A stretch of 64,000 bases of DNA from Prolixibacteraceae bacterium JC049. Its GTDB lineage: Bacteria; Bacteroidota; Bacteroidia; Bacteroidales; Prolixibacteraceae. The notes under the pieces were generated by a model that searched no databases, had not been told where the DNA came from, and saw only the letters and a program-made list of their open reading frames with translations. Made by a program: the position numbers and the translations under genes. Of the stretch, positions 44,494 through 53,367 are shown piece after piece (position 1 is the first letter of the stretch; each line of letters opens with the position of its first letter). The stretch lies in NCBI GenBank assembly GCA_023369685.1, contig SACZ01000003.1, positions 396,818 through 460,817 of the forward strand. Direction: 5' to 3'.

Positions 44494-44567
44494 GGACCTG
44501 TAGCTTAATTGGATAGAGCACCGCGTTACGGCCGCGGAGGTTAGGGGTTCGAGTCCCTTCAGGTTCA
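44494..44567 (+). tRNA. tRNA-Arg(ACG), copy 1
   Basis: 74 bases; acceptor GGACCTG/CAGGTTC, D arm GCTTAATTGGATAGAGC, anticodon stem CCGCG/CGCGG around TTACGGC (anticodon ACG, reads CGN), T arm GTTCGAGTC, discriminator A, CCA not encoded. Confidence 0.95.
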
Positions 44568-44610
44568 CTCGATTTTTATTGCTTCGGCAATGCGTTCAAA
44601 AGATAATATT

Positions 44611-44684
44611 GGACCTGTAGCTTAATTGGATAGAGCACCGCGTTACGGCCGCGGAGGTTAGGGGTTCGAGTCCCTTCAGGTTCA
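44611..44684 (+). tRNA. tRNA-Arg(ACG), copy 2
   Basis: Identical in all 74 bases to copy 1, 43 bases downstream of it. The spacer has a UUCG hairpin (44578-44591). Confidence 0.95.
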
Positions 44685-44726
44685 CTCGATTTTATTGCTT
44701 CGGCAATGCGTTCAAAAGATAATATT

Positions 44727-44800
44727 GGACCTGTAGCTTAATTGGATAGAGCACCGCGTTACGGCCGCGGAGGTTAGGGGTTCGAGTCCCTTCAGGTTCA
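44727..44800 (+). tRNA. tRNA-Arg(ACG), copy 3
   Basis: Identical to copies 1 and 2. The spacer before it (42 bases) carries the same UUCG hairpin at 44694-44707. Confidence 0.95.
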
Positions 44801-44843
44801 CTCGATTTTTATTGCTTCGGCAATAGGTTCAAAAGATAACAAT

Positions 44844-44917
44844 GGACCTGTAGCTTAATTGGATAGAGCACCGCGTTACGGCCGCGGAGGTTAGGGGTTC
44901 GAGTCCCTTCAGGTTCA
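44844..44917 (+). tRNA. tRNA-Arg(ACG), copy 4
   Basis: Identical to the other three. The 43-base spacer before it has the hairpin at 44811-44824 and three base changes at its 3' end. It is followed by the array terminator. Confidence 0.95.
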
Positions 44918-44918
44918 C

Positions 44919-44957
44919 AAACCCGTTTCATTTTTAATGGAGCGGGTTTTGTTTTTT
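44919..44957 (+). terminator. terminator of the tRNA array
   Basis: AAACCCG (44919-44925) and CGGGTTT (44943-44949) form the outer stem, with an inner CATT/AATG pairing, followed by TGTTTTTT. It starts two bases after copy 4. Confidence 0.85.
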
Positions 44958-44991
44958 CTACAATTTAACTTTCCTTTTTTTTGATTTTTTG

Positions 44992-44999
44992 TAGCTTTG
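44992..44999 (+). promoter_or_regulatory. candidate -7 element of the FKBP gene
   Basis: TAGCTTTG fits TAnnTTTG and lies 43 bases before the ATG at 45043. The -33 region is T-rich without a well-spaced TTTG. Confidence 0.5.
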
Positions 45000-45042
45000 G
45001 TTTCCGAAAAAAATGACATGTTAACCTTAAAGCATTATTCTT

Positions 45043-45873
45043 ATGCATTTTTCTAAATTTATTATTTCAATTTTAGCGATTGCTACAATATTGTCGTCGT
45101 GTAACAAAGTTCCTCGTACTGGAAAAATGGAATTTAAAAATAGCATTGATAGTGTTAGTTATGCACTTGGTTTTATTGAAGCAAAACAGTTTGTAAAAGG
45201 CTTTGAACGATTGCCTTTCGATTTAGATTCTATGGGGAAAGTAGACCTGGCAAAAGTCTATGCTAAAACTCAAATGCGTAGTACATACAAAAAGTTTAGA
45301 ACCGAACAGTTCGATACCTTAAACGAAGAAGCTTTTTACAAAGGTTTCTTAAACGAATTGGTATACGGAAAAGGGTATTTTAATGATATGACTGCAGATA
45401 TCTATTTGCGTAAAATATTCACTCAGAAACGAGAGCAGAAAGATTCGTTGCGTAAAGTTGAGGCAGAGGCCAACTTGAAAAAAGGACAAGAATTCTTGGC
45501 TAAAAATAAAGAACAGGAAGGAGTTCAAACTACTGAGTCAGGTTTGCAGTATAAAGTATTGAAAAAAGGAAATGGTCCAATTCCTGGTGATAAAGATAAA
45601 GTACGTTGTGTATATCACGGAACTTTAATTGATGGAACTGTTTTCGATAGTTCTCTTGAGCGCAAAGACACTACTTCTTTTAGAGTGAATGGAGTAATTA
45701 AAGGTTGGACAGAAGCGTTGAAAATGATGCCACAGGGATCGAAATACAAATTGTATATTCCTTCTGAATTGGCATATGGCAAGCGTGATCAAGGAGCCAA
45801 GATTAAGGCAAACTCAGTTCTTTTATTCGATTTAGAATTGATTGAAGTTGTGCCTGCAAAAAAGAAAAAATAA
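45043..45873 (+). CDS. FKBP-type peptidyl-prolyl isomerase lipoprotein
   Basis: A 276-residue protein with lipobox ILSSC (Cys20). An N-terminal dimerisation region (DSVSYALGFIEAKQFVKGFE…FYKGFLNEL) and a long helix (EAEANLKKGQEFLAKNK) lead to a C-terminal FKBP domain (about 165-272) with VRCVYHGTLIDGTVFDSS, VIKGWTEALKMMPQGSKYKLYIPSELAYG and SVLLFDLELIEV. It is of the FkpA/Mip type and helps fold exported proteins in the periplasm or at the outer membrane. It has its own promoter and terminator. Confidence 0.93.
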   Translation: MHFSKFIISILAIATILSSCNKVPRTGKMEFKNSIDSVSYALGFIEAKQFVKGFERLPFDLDSMGKVDLAKVYAKTQMRSTYKKFRTEQFDTLNEEAFYKGFLNELVYGKGYFNDMTADIYLRKIFTQKREQKDSLRKVEAEANLKKGQEFLAKNKEQEGVQTTESGLQYKVLKKGNGPIPGDKDKVRCVYHGTLIDGTVFDSSLERKDTTSFRVNGVIKGWTEALKMMPQGSKYKLYIPSELAYGKRDQGAKIKANSVLLFDLELIEVVPAKKKK

Positions 45874-45893
45874 GTAAATACAATAATTTGAAA

Positions 45894-45934
45894 AAGTGGA
45901 GTTATTCTAAAAAGGGTAACTCCACTTGTGTTTT
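45894..45934 (+). terminator. terminator after the FKBP gene
   Basis: AAGTGGAGTTA (45894-45904) pairs perfectly with TAACTCCACTT (45917-45927); GTGTTTTA follows. Confidence 0.8.
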
Positions 45935-46020
45935 ATGTTATATGTAACTATCTTTTCACTAATCAAAACAACTGGCATAAATGTTGTTTATAAACAGAGA
46001 CACTAAAGCAAAAATCAGGA

Positions 46021-47901
46021 TTGAAAGTTAGAAGCCACATATTATTATTGAATATCGTCTTGCTTTGGTGTGCATTCATGTGGGGACAAATTGGTTATGC
46101 TCAGAATGGTAATGGAGAGAAGATAAGGCCTTTATCTTCAAAAATAGATGTTAAGAATAATCATGATCTGGTAACTGGTAAAACGACAAAAGCTTTTTAC
46201 GATAGCTTAAAACATAGAGCTTATAAAAAGAAGTTTACTAAGTTACTACACAAGCTTTTTATAAAAACTCCAGAGGTAGATAAACGACCTCAGAATTTTA
46301 ATCGCCTCGATTATTTCCAGCAATTTGAAGGGAAAGTGATTGGAGCCATTTCATTTATTTCGCTGGATGCGTTCGAAGGAAATGTATTTAATCCCAATAG
46401 ACCTCCTAAAACATGGTTAGAACGGAAGGGAAATGATGTGCATGCCAAAACGAAAACAAAGGTAATTCAAAAGGCATTGTTGTTTAAATGTGGAGAGCAT
46501 CTTATTCCAATAACATTGCACGAAAATGAGCGCCTTATTCGTGATTTCCCTTTTATAAAAGATGCACGATTTATTGTAACACCACGATCGTCTAATGAGC
46601 GTATTGTTGATGTGACAGTAATTACGCAAGATGTTTTTGCATACAGTGTCTCTGTCGATTTAAATGGAATTCCTTCTGGAAAATACCGAATATCCAATAA
46701 TAATGTTGGAGGTTTAGGGCATGAGGCCAGTGTAGCTATGGTTACCCATAATTCAAAAACTCCGAGATATGGATTCGAAAGCTTTTATTCAGTTCGAAAT
46801 GTAAATGGTTCGTTTGTGGATTTAAGGGTAGGTGTTTTACAAAACTATAAATACAAAGGATATGGTTTCGCACTGGATAAGAACTTTTTGACACCACAAA
46901 CAAAGATGGCCGGAAGCGTGCTTACTTATCGTATGGATCGAACTTTTCAGCGCACCTTCGACGACCCTGTTAAGTCGAAAGATCCGTTAGCATTTGATTA
47001 TACCGAAGCATGGCTAGGGCGAAAATTCGATATCTTCGGAAAAGATAAGCCATCGCTAATTCTGGCTGCAAAAATGGAGTACCAGAAATTTTGGGAGCGC
47101 CCTCAGGAGATCGAACAGAAGAAATTATTCTCCAATACATTAAGTTTCTCCGGAAGTATTGCATTATCAAAATGGTACCACAAGCAAGCCAATTTAGTTT
47201 ATGGCTTTGGAAGTACCGAGGATATTCCTGGCGGTTATTTGGCAGAGCTAATTGTAGGGTATGATAATAATGAGTTTCTGAAGCGTTGGTATACGCAAGG
47301 TTCTGTATCGTTTGGCCAATTTCTATCCGAGCGCAACAACTATTTGTATGGATCTTTCTCTTTTGGTGGATTTTTCAACAAAAGGCATTTTCAACAAGGA
47401 ATAATTCAGAGTGAATGGCAATATATTTCGCGTCGTTTCTTTTTGTGGCGATATAAGGCGCGTCAGTTCTTTAAATTAAGTTACATGGCTGGTTTAAAAC
47501 GTTTCCAGCCCGAGCAGCTTTTTCTGAATACGCGCGATGGCATCAGAGGGTTTACCGATAAAACTTCAGGAACCGAACGTTGTGTGCTGAGTTCTGAAAC
47601 GGTATTTTTTCATAATCGCGATATCTATAACTTCAAGTTTGCTTCGTTTTACTACATGGATATTGGAAGCATAGGCGAAACATCAGTAGGCTGGAAGAAT
47701 CAAAATATTTTCATGGGAATTGGTACTGGAATTCGAGTAAGAAATGAGTCGCTGGTATTTAATACCATTCAAATTCGCCTCGATTATTATCCCATTCGTC
47801 CAGAAGGAATGTCGGCATTCGGAATTAGCATTCGCGGACGTGTAAAACCATTATTTAAGACCTTTAGCGGTCGTAAACCACAGCCTGTTCAGTTTAAGTA
47901 G
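46021..47901 (+). CDS. POTRA-like/outer-membrane beta-barrel protein
   Basis: A 626-residue exported protein. The start is taken as TTG 46021, since it gives the signal peptide KVRSHILLLNIVLLWCAFMWGQIGYAQ and no in-frame ATG lies nearby upstream. After about 80 residues a POTRA-like unit appears (VIQKALLFKCGEHLIPITLHENERLIRDFPFIKDARFIVTP…VDVTVITQD). The rest has many amphipathic strands (YRISNNNVGGLGHEASVAM, GFESFYSVRNVNGSF, ARQFFKLSYMAG, RDGIRGFTDK) of a surface-antigen-type barrel, ending near SAFGISIRGRVKP. It resembles Omp85-superfamily members with a single POTRA unit. A role in outer-membrane assembly or secretion is possible, but no substrate is known. Confidence 0.75.
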   Translation: MKVRSHILLLNIVLLWCAFMWGQIGYAQNGNGEKIRPLSSKIDVKNNHDLVTGKTTKAFYDSLKHRAYKKKFTKLLHKLFIKTPEVDKRPQNFNRLDYFQQFEGKVIGAISFISLDAFEGNVFNPNRPPKTWLERKGNDVHAKTKTKVIQKALLFKCGEHLIPITLHENERLIRDFPFIKDARFIVTPRSSNERIVDVTVITQDVFAYSVSVDLNGIPSGKYRISNNNVGGLGHEASVAMVTHNSKTPRYGFESFYSVRNVNGSFVDLRVGVLQNYKYKGYGFALDKNFLTPQTKMAGSVLTYRMDRTFQRTFDDPVKSKDPLAFDYTEAWLGRKFDIFGKDKPSLILAAKMEYQKFWERPQEIEQKKLFSNTLSFSGSIALSKWYHKQANLVYGFGSTEDIPGGYLAELIVGYDNNEFLKRWYTQGSVSFGQFLSERNNYLYGSFSFGGFFNKRHFQQGIIQSEWQYISRRFFLWRYKARQFFKLSYMAGLKRFQPEQLFLNTRDGIRGFTDKTSGTERCVLSSETVFFHNRDIYNFKFASFYYMDIGSIGETSVGWKNQNIFMGIGTGIRVRNESLVFNTIQIRLDYYPIRPEGMSAFGISIRGRVKPLFKTFSGRKPQPVQFK

Positions 47902-48046
47902 ATTATTTGTTAGGAGTATACCTTATTTGTTTCATTCTGCAGAGGCAGAAAAGAAAGTTAATGGATTGAATAAGGACAAAATAATTGAGCCGCAAAATAT
48001 TACGGCTCTACTGACTCCTGATTCCCTTTTCCGGAATCCGTTTTAA

Positions 48047-48886
48047 TTACCCTTTTTTCAATAGGCGGATACCATCTTCATCGATTTGAATGATGCGTTG
48101 CTTGTATAGAGCGCCAATCGATTTTTTGAAATTCTTTTTACTGATACCAAAGATCAATTTAATCTGCTCGGGAGAACTCTTATCGTTTACGGCAAGGAAT
48201 CCATTGTGCTCTTTCAGAATATCCAGCACTTCTTGCGACATGCTGTCGATTTTGATATAGCCAATAGGATCAAGTGAAAGGTCAATCTTTTCGTCTTCTC
48301 TGATTTTCTTAACGTAAGCAGTGTAAGTACGACCACTTCGAAGCATCTTATACAATTCGTTTTTGTACAACATACCACGGTGTTGACCATTGATAATGGC
48401 CTGGTAACCGATCTCATTCCAGTGGGTGATTAATGCTTCTACCTCTTGTCCTTCGGTATAATCAATAGGAGTGACATTTAAGAACTTGTGAATCTTACTT
48501 GATCCTACAATTCTTTTGGAAGCGTCATCGAGGTACACTTTTACAAAGTACGATTTACCTACTTCCATGTCTTGCTGTTGCTCGCGATAAGGAACCAGCA
48601 AGTCTTTCTGAAGTCCCCAGTCCATAAAGGCACCAACAGTACTAATGGAAACCACCTTTAGCAGTGCAAAACCATCTACTTCTACTTTAGGAGTTTCAGT
48701 AGTCGCCACTAAACGATCTTCAGAATCACGGTAGATAAATACCTCAATTTCATCTTTAACTTTAGTATTTTCAGGAACATAACGATTGGGAAGCAAAATA
48801 TTGCCAAGTTCATCGCCATCTAAATAGACACCATAATTACTTAATTCTGCTACTCGTAGAGTTTGTACCTTTCCTATACTTGTCAT
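48047..48886 (-). CDS. CvfB-like S1 domain RNA-binding protein
   Basis: A 279-residue cytoplasmic protein of the CvfB family: consecutive S1-like OB folds (TLRVAELSNYGVYLDGDELGNILLP, GFALLKVVSISTVGAFMDWGLQKDLLVPYREQ, EGQEVEALITHWNEIGYQAIINGQHRGMLYKNELYKML) followed by a winged-helix end (SPEQIKLIFGISKKNFKKSIGALYKQRIIQIDEDGIRLL). The C-terminal winged helix and the GLQKDLLVPYREQ motif are typical. In other bacteria the family binds RNA and influences virulence-factor expression; here its targets are unknown. It is probably transcribed alone. Confidence 0.9.
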   Translation of the reverse strand: MTSIGKVQTLRVAELSNYGVYLDGDELGNILLPNRYVPENTKVKDEIEVFIYRDSEDRLVATTETPKVEVDGFALLKVVSISTVGAFMDWGLQKDLLVPYREQQQDMEVGKSYFVKVYLDDASKRIVGSSKIHKFLNVTPIDYTEGQEVEALITHWNEIGYQAIINGQHRGMLYKNELYKMLRSGRTYTAYVKKIREDEKIDLSLDPIGYIKIDSMSQEVLDILKEHNGFLAVNDKSSPEQIKLIFGISKKNFKKSIGALYKQRIIQIDEDGIRLLKKG

Positions 48887-48949
48887 CTTAAAAAAATTAA
48901 ATTCACTGCAAAGGTACTCTTTTCTATTGATGGTAGAATATCAGAGATA

Positions 48950-49987
48950 CTAATTAATCTGCTTTTTTATCTTTTCTAAATCTGCTTGACGTTTAACAAA
49001 AGTAGTAACCAATTTGTTGGTCTCTTTTACCAATGAGGCATTACCTGTTTTTCGAGCTAGTGCTTGAGCTTTTATGGCAATTTTAGCTGCTTTAGGAATG
49101 TCTCCATCCATTTCGGCTGCTAGTGCTAAGTTATACGTAGCAAAGAAGGCAATGCGTTTCTTCTCCGATTTTGATAGCTGCAACCAAATTTCAACTGCTT
49201 TGTGCCACTGTTCTTTATCAACTAGCTTTTTGGCTTTTTTGAAATCGTCATGATTGGGAATGTAGATAGAGCGCCATACACTTTTCCAATGAGGAGTAAA
49301 TTGCTCAGCATATTTTTTCCCCATATACCACCCCGCATCTTTCAAAGCAATTGATCGTGCTGGAAGCTTGTAGCGTTTCTTTGTTATTGGATCGGTGCCA
49401 TTCCAATAAAGCGTATCAACCATGGAGTGACTATTAATCACTTTTCTTTTTCGGGCATCATATATGGTCCATACCGATCCGGAAACTACTTCTGTGGTCT
49501 TATCATATTCTTCGTACGAACGAGGAATAAATAAGTGGTTTAGATAAGTAATGGTTTCCAATGCCACAAGTGCATCTGTGTTATTGTTGTCGCAAATATC
49601 TTCTACTTTATTCCAGTTTAAACGAGGAATTCTATCCACATATCTTTGGGTGAATGTTTCATAAGGAAGAGTGTAAACCGAGTCAAGGATAAACTGCTTA
49701 GTAATAGACTGTGCAAAGCCATTAAGAGTATTTGAAACTACTAAGCTGTCAATATTCTTTTTCGATTTAGATTTTTTTAAACGGTAGTTTTTTTTGTAAT
49801 ACTTTTGGATGGTATCGTTATCGTATTTATAGTTTCTTGCTACAAGGGTAACATTTTTTATATGTGAAGGTAAGCTTTTTTTAGCTGGTTGCATTACCTC
49901 AATACTATACTGATGTGTGGAGATGCAGGAAAATAATAGTACACTTAGAAAAAGTGAGACGATGAAGTGGGTAACATTTCTTTTCAT
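48950..49987 (-). CDS. DUF6340-type lipoprotein, copy 2
   Basis: A 345-residue lipoprotein (LLFSC lipobox) with the opening STHQYSIEVMQPAKKSLPSHIKNVTLVAR, a middle ALVALETITYLNHLFIP…WTIYDARKRKVI…VDTLYWNG, and a C-terminal TPR-like part (LVDKEQWHKAVEIWLQLSKSEKKRIAFFATYNLALAAEMDGDIPKAAKIAIKA). It is a paralogue of its neighbour, of the same length. The family is widespread in Bacteroidota and uncharacterised. It is last in an operon begun by the VWA protein. Confidence 0.8.
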   Translation of the reverse strand: MKRNVTHFIVSLFLSVLLFSCISTHQYSIEVMQPAKKSLPSHIKNVTLVARNYKYDNDTIQKYYKKNYRLKKSKSKKNIDSLVVSNTLNGFAQSITKQFILDSVYTLPYETFTQRYVDRIPRLNWNKVEDICDNNNTDALVALETITYLNHLFIPRSYEEYDKTTEVVSGSVWTIYDARKRKVINSHSMVDTLYWNGTDPITKKRYKLPARSIALKDAGWYMGKKYAEQFTPHWKSVWRSIYIPNHDDFKKAKKLVDKEQWHKAVEIWLQLSKSEKKRIAFFATYNLALAAEMDGDIPKAAKIAIKAQALARKTGNASLVKETNKLVTTFVKRQADLEKIKKQIN

Positions 49988-50036
49988 TTCTTTTTGGTTT
50001 TAAAGGTTGAAAAATACCACTATAGGGAATGTGTTT

Positions 50037-51074
50037 TTATTGTTGGCTAGCTGCATCGAACTGTTCGATTAGCTTCTTTCGTTTCTTTAATAATTCGAGA
50101 TATTGTATCGATTGATTCCGAAATTGGGCTTGATGTGACTTCTGAACCCAGATCATAGCACTATCTAACTGTCCTTCTAGTTCGTAGGCTAGTGCAAGGT
50201 TGTAAGCAGCTTTGCTTCGATCGCTTTTCGAAATAGTTTTTACCTCTTTGAGCAATACCTCTTGTGCTTCGATAAACTTATTCTCCAGAATTAGTTGAGC
50301 TGATTTCTGAATAGTGTCAGAGCCTTTATTAAATATGATTCGCTCTTGTACTTGCCATTCCGGACAGATTTGCTTCGAATATTCTTCTGCAATATTATAA
50401 CTAGCATAGCAAATTATATCACGTACATCTGGTATTTCTCTTTGAAGTTGCTTCTTTATGGGGGTTGAGTAGGTCCATGAAACTGTGTCTTTGACCATGT
50501 ATTGGGTCAAGATAGATTCTTTTTCGGGATCGTAAATCCGCCAGTGAGTCTGGTAAGCAACATCCATCGACGCAGAGTAGAGTTTTGCTTGGTCTAATTG
50601 TTCTGTAGCATATTGGGTGGTAATATCAGTATAATATACTTCCATAGCAACCAGCAAATCGGTTTCGTATAATTGGCACATCTTTTTTACATAGGGCCAA
50701 TCGAGTTGGGTTAATATAAATTGGGCATTAATGCCTTTGTATAAATTGGGGCGATCAGGAATAGTGGCCTCCATATATTTTTTCTCATTAATAATGTGTG
50801 CTAAAGCACGAAGCGTTGAATCGGCACCAATACTATCCAGTAAAAGGTATTTTTTCTTCTTTTTTGTGTATAAGATTAATTTATTGAGAGAATCAGCTTG
50901 AAGCTTTGAAAAGTCGGTATTCATAGATCTGTTAATTAACAGAATCTTTTGTTTTTGGGGAGGTAGAATTACCGGTGCAGGTTTTAATACATCAATTTGA
51001 TAGGGGATGTAACTTTTGCACGATACTATAAACAAAGTACAAAGTATTACGATTAAATGATGTTTAAAATTCAT
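50037..51074 (-). CDS. DUF6340-type lipoprotein, copy 1
   Basis: A 345-residue lipoprotein (FIVSC lipobox), paralogous to 48950-49987: CKSYIPYQIDVLKPAPVILPPQKQKILLINR, LLVAMEVYYTDI, WRIYDPEKESILTQYMVKDTVSW, and a C-terminal TPR-like stretch (AQLILENKFIEAQEVLLKEVKTISKSDRSKAAYNLALAYELEGQLDSAMIW). The two are 49 bases apart. The gene begins 13 bases after the VWA gene stop. The function is unknown. Confidence 0.8.
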   Translation of the reverse strand: MNFKHHLIVILCTLFIVSCKSYIPYQIDVLKPAPVILPPQKQKILLINRSMNTDFSKLQADSLNKLILYTKKKKKYLLLDSIGADSTLRALAHIINEKKYMEATIPDRPNLYKGINAQFILTQLDWPYVKKMCQLYETDLLVAMEVYYTDITTQYATEQLDQAKLYSASMDVAYQTHWRIYDPEKESILTQYMVKDTVSWTYSTPIKKQLQREIPDVRDIICYASYNIAEEYSKQICPEWQVQERIIFNKGSDTIQKSAQLILENKFIEAQEVLLKEVKTISKSDRSKAAYNLALAYELEGQLDSAMIWVQKSHQAQFRNQSIQYLELLKKRKKLIEQFDAASQQ

Positions 51075-51087
51075 AAGTACACATTCG

Positions 51088-53169
51088 TTAGAAGATTCCC
51101 CAATATTTTCTCAAAAACCATTCCAAACTTAGCATAATTAGAAGTAGGAATGCCAATAATTTCAATTCAGGCAACCATATGTTCTGAGTTATTTTCTGTT
51201 TACGCTGTTCTTTGAACTTGTTCTTAAGTTCTTTGGGTAATTCATTTACATTGTCATAGGTAAACATCTTAGCACCACTTATATCTACGATTCGAAGCAA
51301 TAGATTGTGGTTAGCAATGGTTGCATTTTGCTCTGGGTTTTGCTTTAAGATAACAAACTCTCCTTTACGCGAATAGTTGATGTCACCAAACGAAGCACCT
51401 GCCTTAAAAGTGTATTTCCCTTCAGGTAGATTACCGGTATTAATTAGATATTGATTTTGGTTATAGCTAGCCTGGAAATTATAGGTCGCTCCATTTTCAT
51501 GAGTTAAATCTACATTGACCAATGCCTCGTTTACAGGTTGAAGGTTGGCATTTAACACTTGTGCTGTCATTTGATATGGAGCAGAAGTGTAGCCTGAATT
51601 TTCATATTTAAGAATGAATTTCTGTTTTCTATTGTCGGTCAATAAATAGTTGATCAATTGATTAAAAAGCTTTCCGGTAATATTATTGTTGCCATTCATT
51701 TGAATGTCGCGCATACTCCAACGCCAAATGCCTTCTCCGAAAATATAGGCTTGTTTCCTTCCTTTTACCATTCCGGTAGCAATTAATGGCTGATCGGTTG
51801 CAACATCTTTAATCTTCTGACTAAGTAGTACCGAAAGGTTAGAATTTACCTCCATAGGTGTCATTGGGCTAACCAATGGTGGAAGTTGTTCGGTAAAACT
51901 GTTCCAATAGTTGGATGGAGAAAATAGTTTAAAATCAGGATTTAATACAGGAGTAACTTCTTCCCATAAATCGGTTGAAGTCATTGTGATACCAGTATTG
52001 AGTTGATTGAATCGATTTAAATCGGAATTTCTTCCTATCCAATAGATAACTGGGCGTTTGCTTTTCTGGATCTGGTTAATCAGATGATTCGACATTCCCT
52101 GAGCTGGCAGTTGATAAACCAAATACAGGTTGGCTTCTTTGGGAAGAGTTGCATTGGGAGTATTCCATACCAGCTGTGTTTCGTAATTAGGGTTTTGTGC
52201 CAATAGTGCTCTGAACTTACCTAAATCGGGGTGTGGTCCGGGAGCTACAACTATTATTTTCTTCTGATCTTTAATAACTCGATAAACAATATTGCGTTGG
52301 TTGTTGGCAATATTATTTTCGTCCACTTGATTCTCGATTGAAATATTCAAACGCTGCAAGCCAGCAGAATCACTCTCTAAGAAAAATGTCTTGTGAAAAT
52401 ATTGATCGCTATTGATAATGTCAATATTTTCCTGGTGAAGAATCTGTTTCCCTTTTGTGATTTTCAGAATAGTTTGTTGGTTTTCATATTGTTGAAAATG
52501 GCAACTTACCTCCAATGGTAATCGACCTTTTAGAGCCACCTCTTTGGGATATTTTACAGAAACCAATTCTTGATCAGGATAGCGGGTCGTATCACCTAAA
52601 GCAACAGTATAAACCGGATATCCTACTCGTTCGGCCTGATAAATTGGATTGCTCCCTTGATTGTAAACTCCATCACCAGCTATTATTAATGCCGAAATAT
52701 CACGTTGTTTCAACTGGGCATCAATAATGGCCATGGAATTGGTATAGTTAGAGTGATTGCCATCAAATTTTATCTCTGAATTTTCAGAAAGTAAAGTCGG
52801 TTCCTGATCAAATACAAACGATTCTATTTCGAACTGGTTTTGCAATTTTTGTTGCATCTGTTTCCATTGTGCCGAAAATTCATTCAACTTAGTTGTATCC
52901 GACAGGTATTTTACCGAAGAAGAATGGTCCAAAGCTAATGCCAACAATGGTTTTCGAGTTTTGGTGTTAATCCATTCCAGTACTGGTGAAAGTAACAGTA
53001 TCGAGGCAGTTGAAATGACAATTGCACGCAAAATGAAAAGCAATAACCATTGCCAGTAGGTTAAATCAGGATGATTGCTTTTTCTTCGGTATAATAAATA
53101 GCTCATTGCAACGCCAAAGGCAATGCAGAATAGAGCCAGAATTAATGGTATATCGGTATGTAGTGTCAA
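51088..53169 (-). CDS. membrane protein with von Willebrand A-like domain
   Basis: About 693 residues from TTG 53169. This start is preferred because a -7 element (53203-53196) lies only 26 bases upstream; ATGs further up (53229, 53274) would be before the promoter and add an odd charged stretch. Two membrane helices at the N-terminus (IPLILALFCIAFGVAMSYLLY, WLLLFILRAIVISTASILLL) precede a VWA-like domain with a MIDAS-type DHSSS, then a long beta-rich part with VPLEVSCHF-like (here LPLEVSCHFQQ) sandwiches and a glutamine-amidotransferase-like section (KIIVVAPGPHPDLGKFRAL…YQLPAQG). A last helix follows (LKLLAFLLLIMLSLEWFL). It resembles BatA-type and planctomycete-type VWA membrane proteins. 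It is first in an operon with two DUF6340-type lipoproteins. Confidence 0.75.
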   Translation of the reverse strand: MTLHTDIPLILALFCIAFGVAMSYLLYRRKSNHPDLTYWQWLLLFILRAIVISTASILLLSPVLEWINTKTRKPLLALALDHSSSVKYLSDTTKLNEFSAQWKQMQQKLQNQFEIESFVFDQEPTLLSENSEIKFDGNHSNYTNSMAIIDAQLKQRDISALIIAGDGVYNQGSNPIYQAERVGYPVYTVALGDTTRYPDQELVSVKYPKEVALKGRLPLEVSCHFQQYENQQTILKITKGKQILHQENIDIINSDQYFHKTFFLESDSAGLQRLNISIENQVDENNIANNQRNIVYRVIKDQKKIIVVAPGPHPDLGKFRALLAQNPNYETQLVWNTPNATLPKEANLYLVYQLPAQGMSNHLINQIQKSKRPVIYWIGRNSDLNRFNQLNTGITMTSTDLWEEVTPVLNPDFKLFSPSNYWNSFTEQLPPLVSPMTPMEVNSNLSVLLSQKIKDVATDQPLIATGMVKGRKQAYIFGEGIWRWSMRDIQMNGNNNITGKLFNQLINYLLTDNRKQKFILKYENSGYTSAPYQMTAQVLNANLQPVNEALVNVDLTHENGATYNFQASYNQNQYLINTGNLPEGKYTFKAGASFGDINYSRKGEFVILKQNPEQNATIANHNLLLRIVDISGAKMFTYDNVNELPKELKNKFKEQRKQKITQNIWLPELKLLAFLLLIMLSLEWFLRKYWGIF

Positions 53170-53195
53170 TTTTCTATCTTTTTTATGCTGAACGA

Positions 53196-53203
53196 CAAAT
53201 TTA
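53196..53203 (-). promoter_or_regulatory. candidate -7 element of the VWA operon
   Basis: Read on the minus strand, TAAATTTG matches TAnnTTTG. With a start near 53189 it leaves a leader of about 20 bases before TTG 53169, which decides the start chosen for that gene. Confidence 0.5.
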
Positions 53204-53333
53204 TCAAAAAAAAGATGGAGGTAAATCATCTTTTGTTGATTAATGTAGCCTCTTGGATATAAAAATGAAGTCATCTGATTGTTCAGTAGTCAGATTTATA
53301 GAAAGTATTGTCAGGATAATGCAGGATAGTGGT

Positions 53334-53341
53334 TATATTTG
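53334..53341 (+). promoter_or_regulatory. candidate -7 element of the propeller-GH29 gene
   Basis: TATATTTG lies 26 bases before ATG 53368; a TTG at 53308-53310 is the nearest -33 candidate, with a spacing slightly longer than usual. Confidence 0.55.
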
Positions 53342-53367
53342 AACTTCAAACTAAATCATAATCTATA

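Larger units (their letters stand above)
44494..44917 (+). repeat. tandem repeat of tRNA-Arg(ACG) units with a period of 116-117 bases
   Basis: Four copies of the tRNA alternate with near-identical spacers. Each spacer contains ATTGCTTCGGCAAT, a 5-bp stem closed by the very stable c(UUCG)g tetraloop. This indicates recent tandem duplication of a tRNA-spacer unit, transcribed as one precursor. Confidence 0.9.

Noticed and set aside
44494-44917. Regular repeat with about 117-base period, at first sight array-like
   Set aside because: Each repeat is a full tRNA-Arg(ACG); there are no short repeats with unique spacers and no cas genes, so it is not a CRISPR array.
47987-48038. Two short hairpins (GAGCCG/CGGCTC and GATTCC/GGAATC) between converging genes
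   Set aside because: Stems of six base pairs without a clear T run on either strand; too weak to call terminators.
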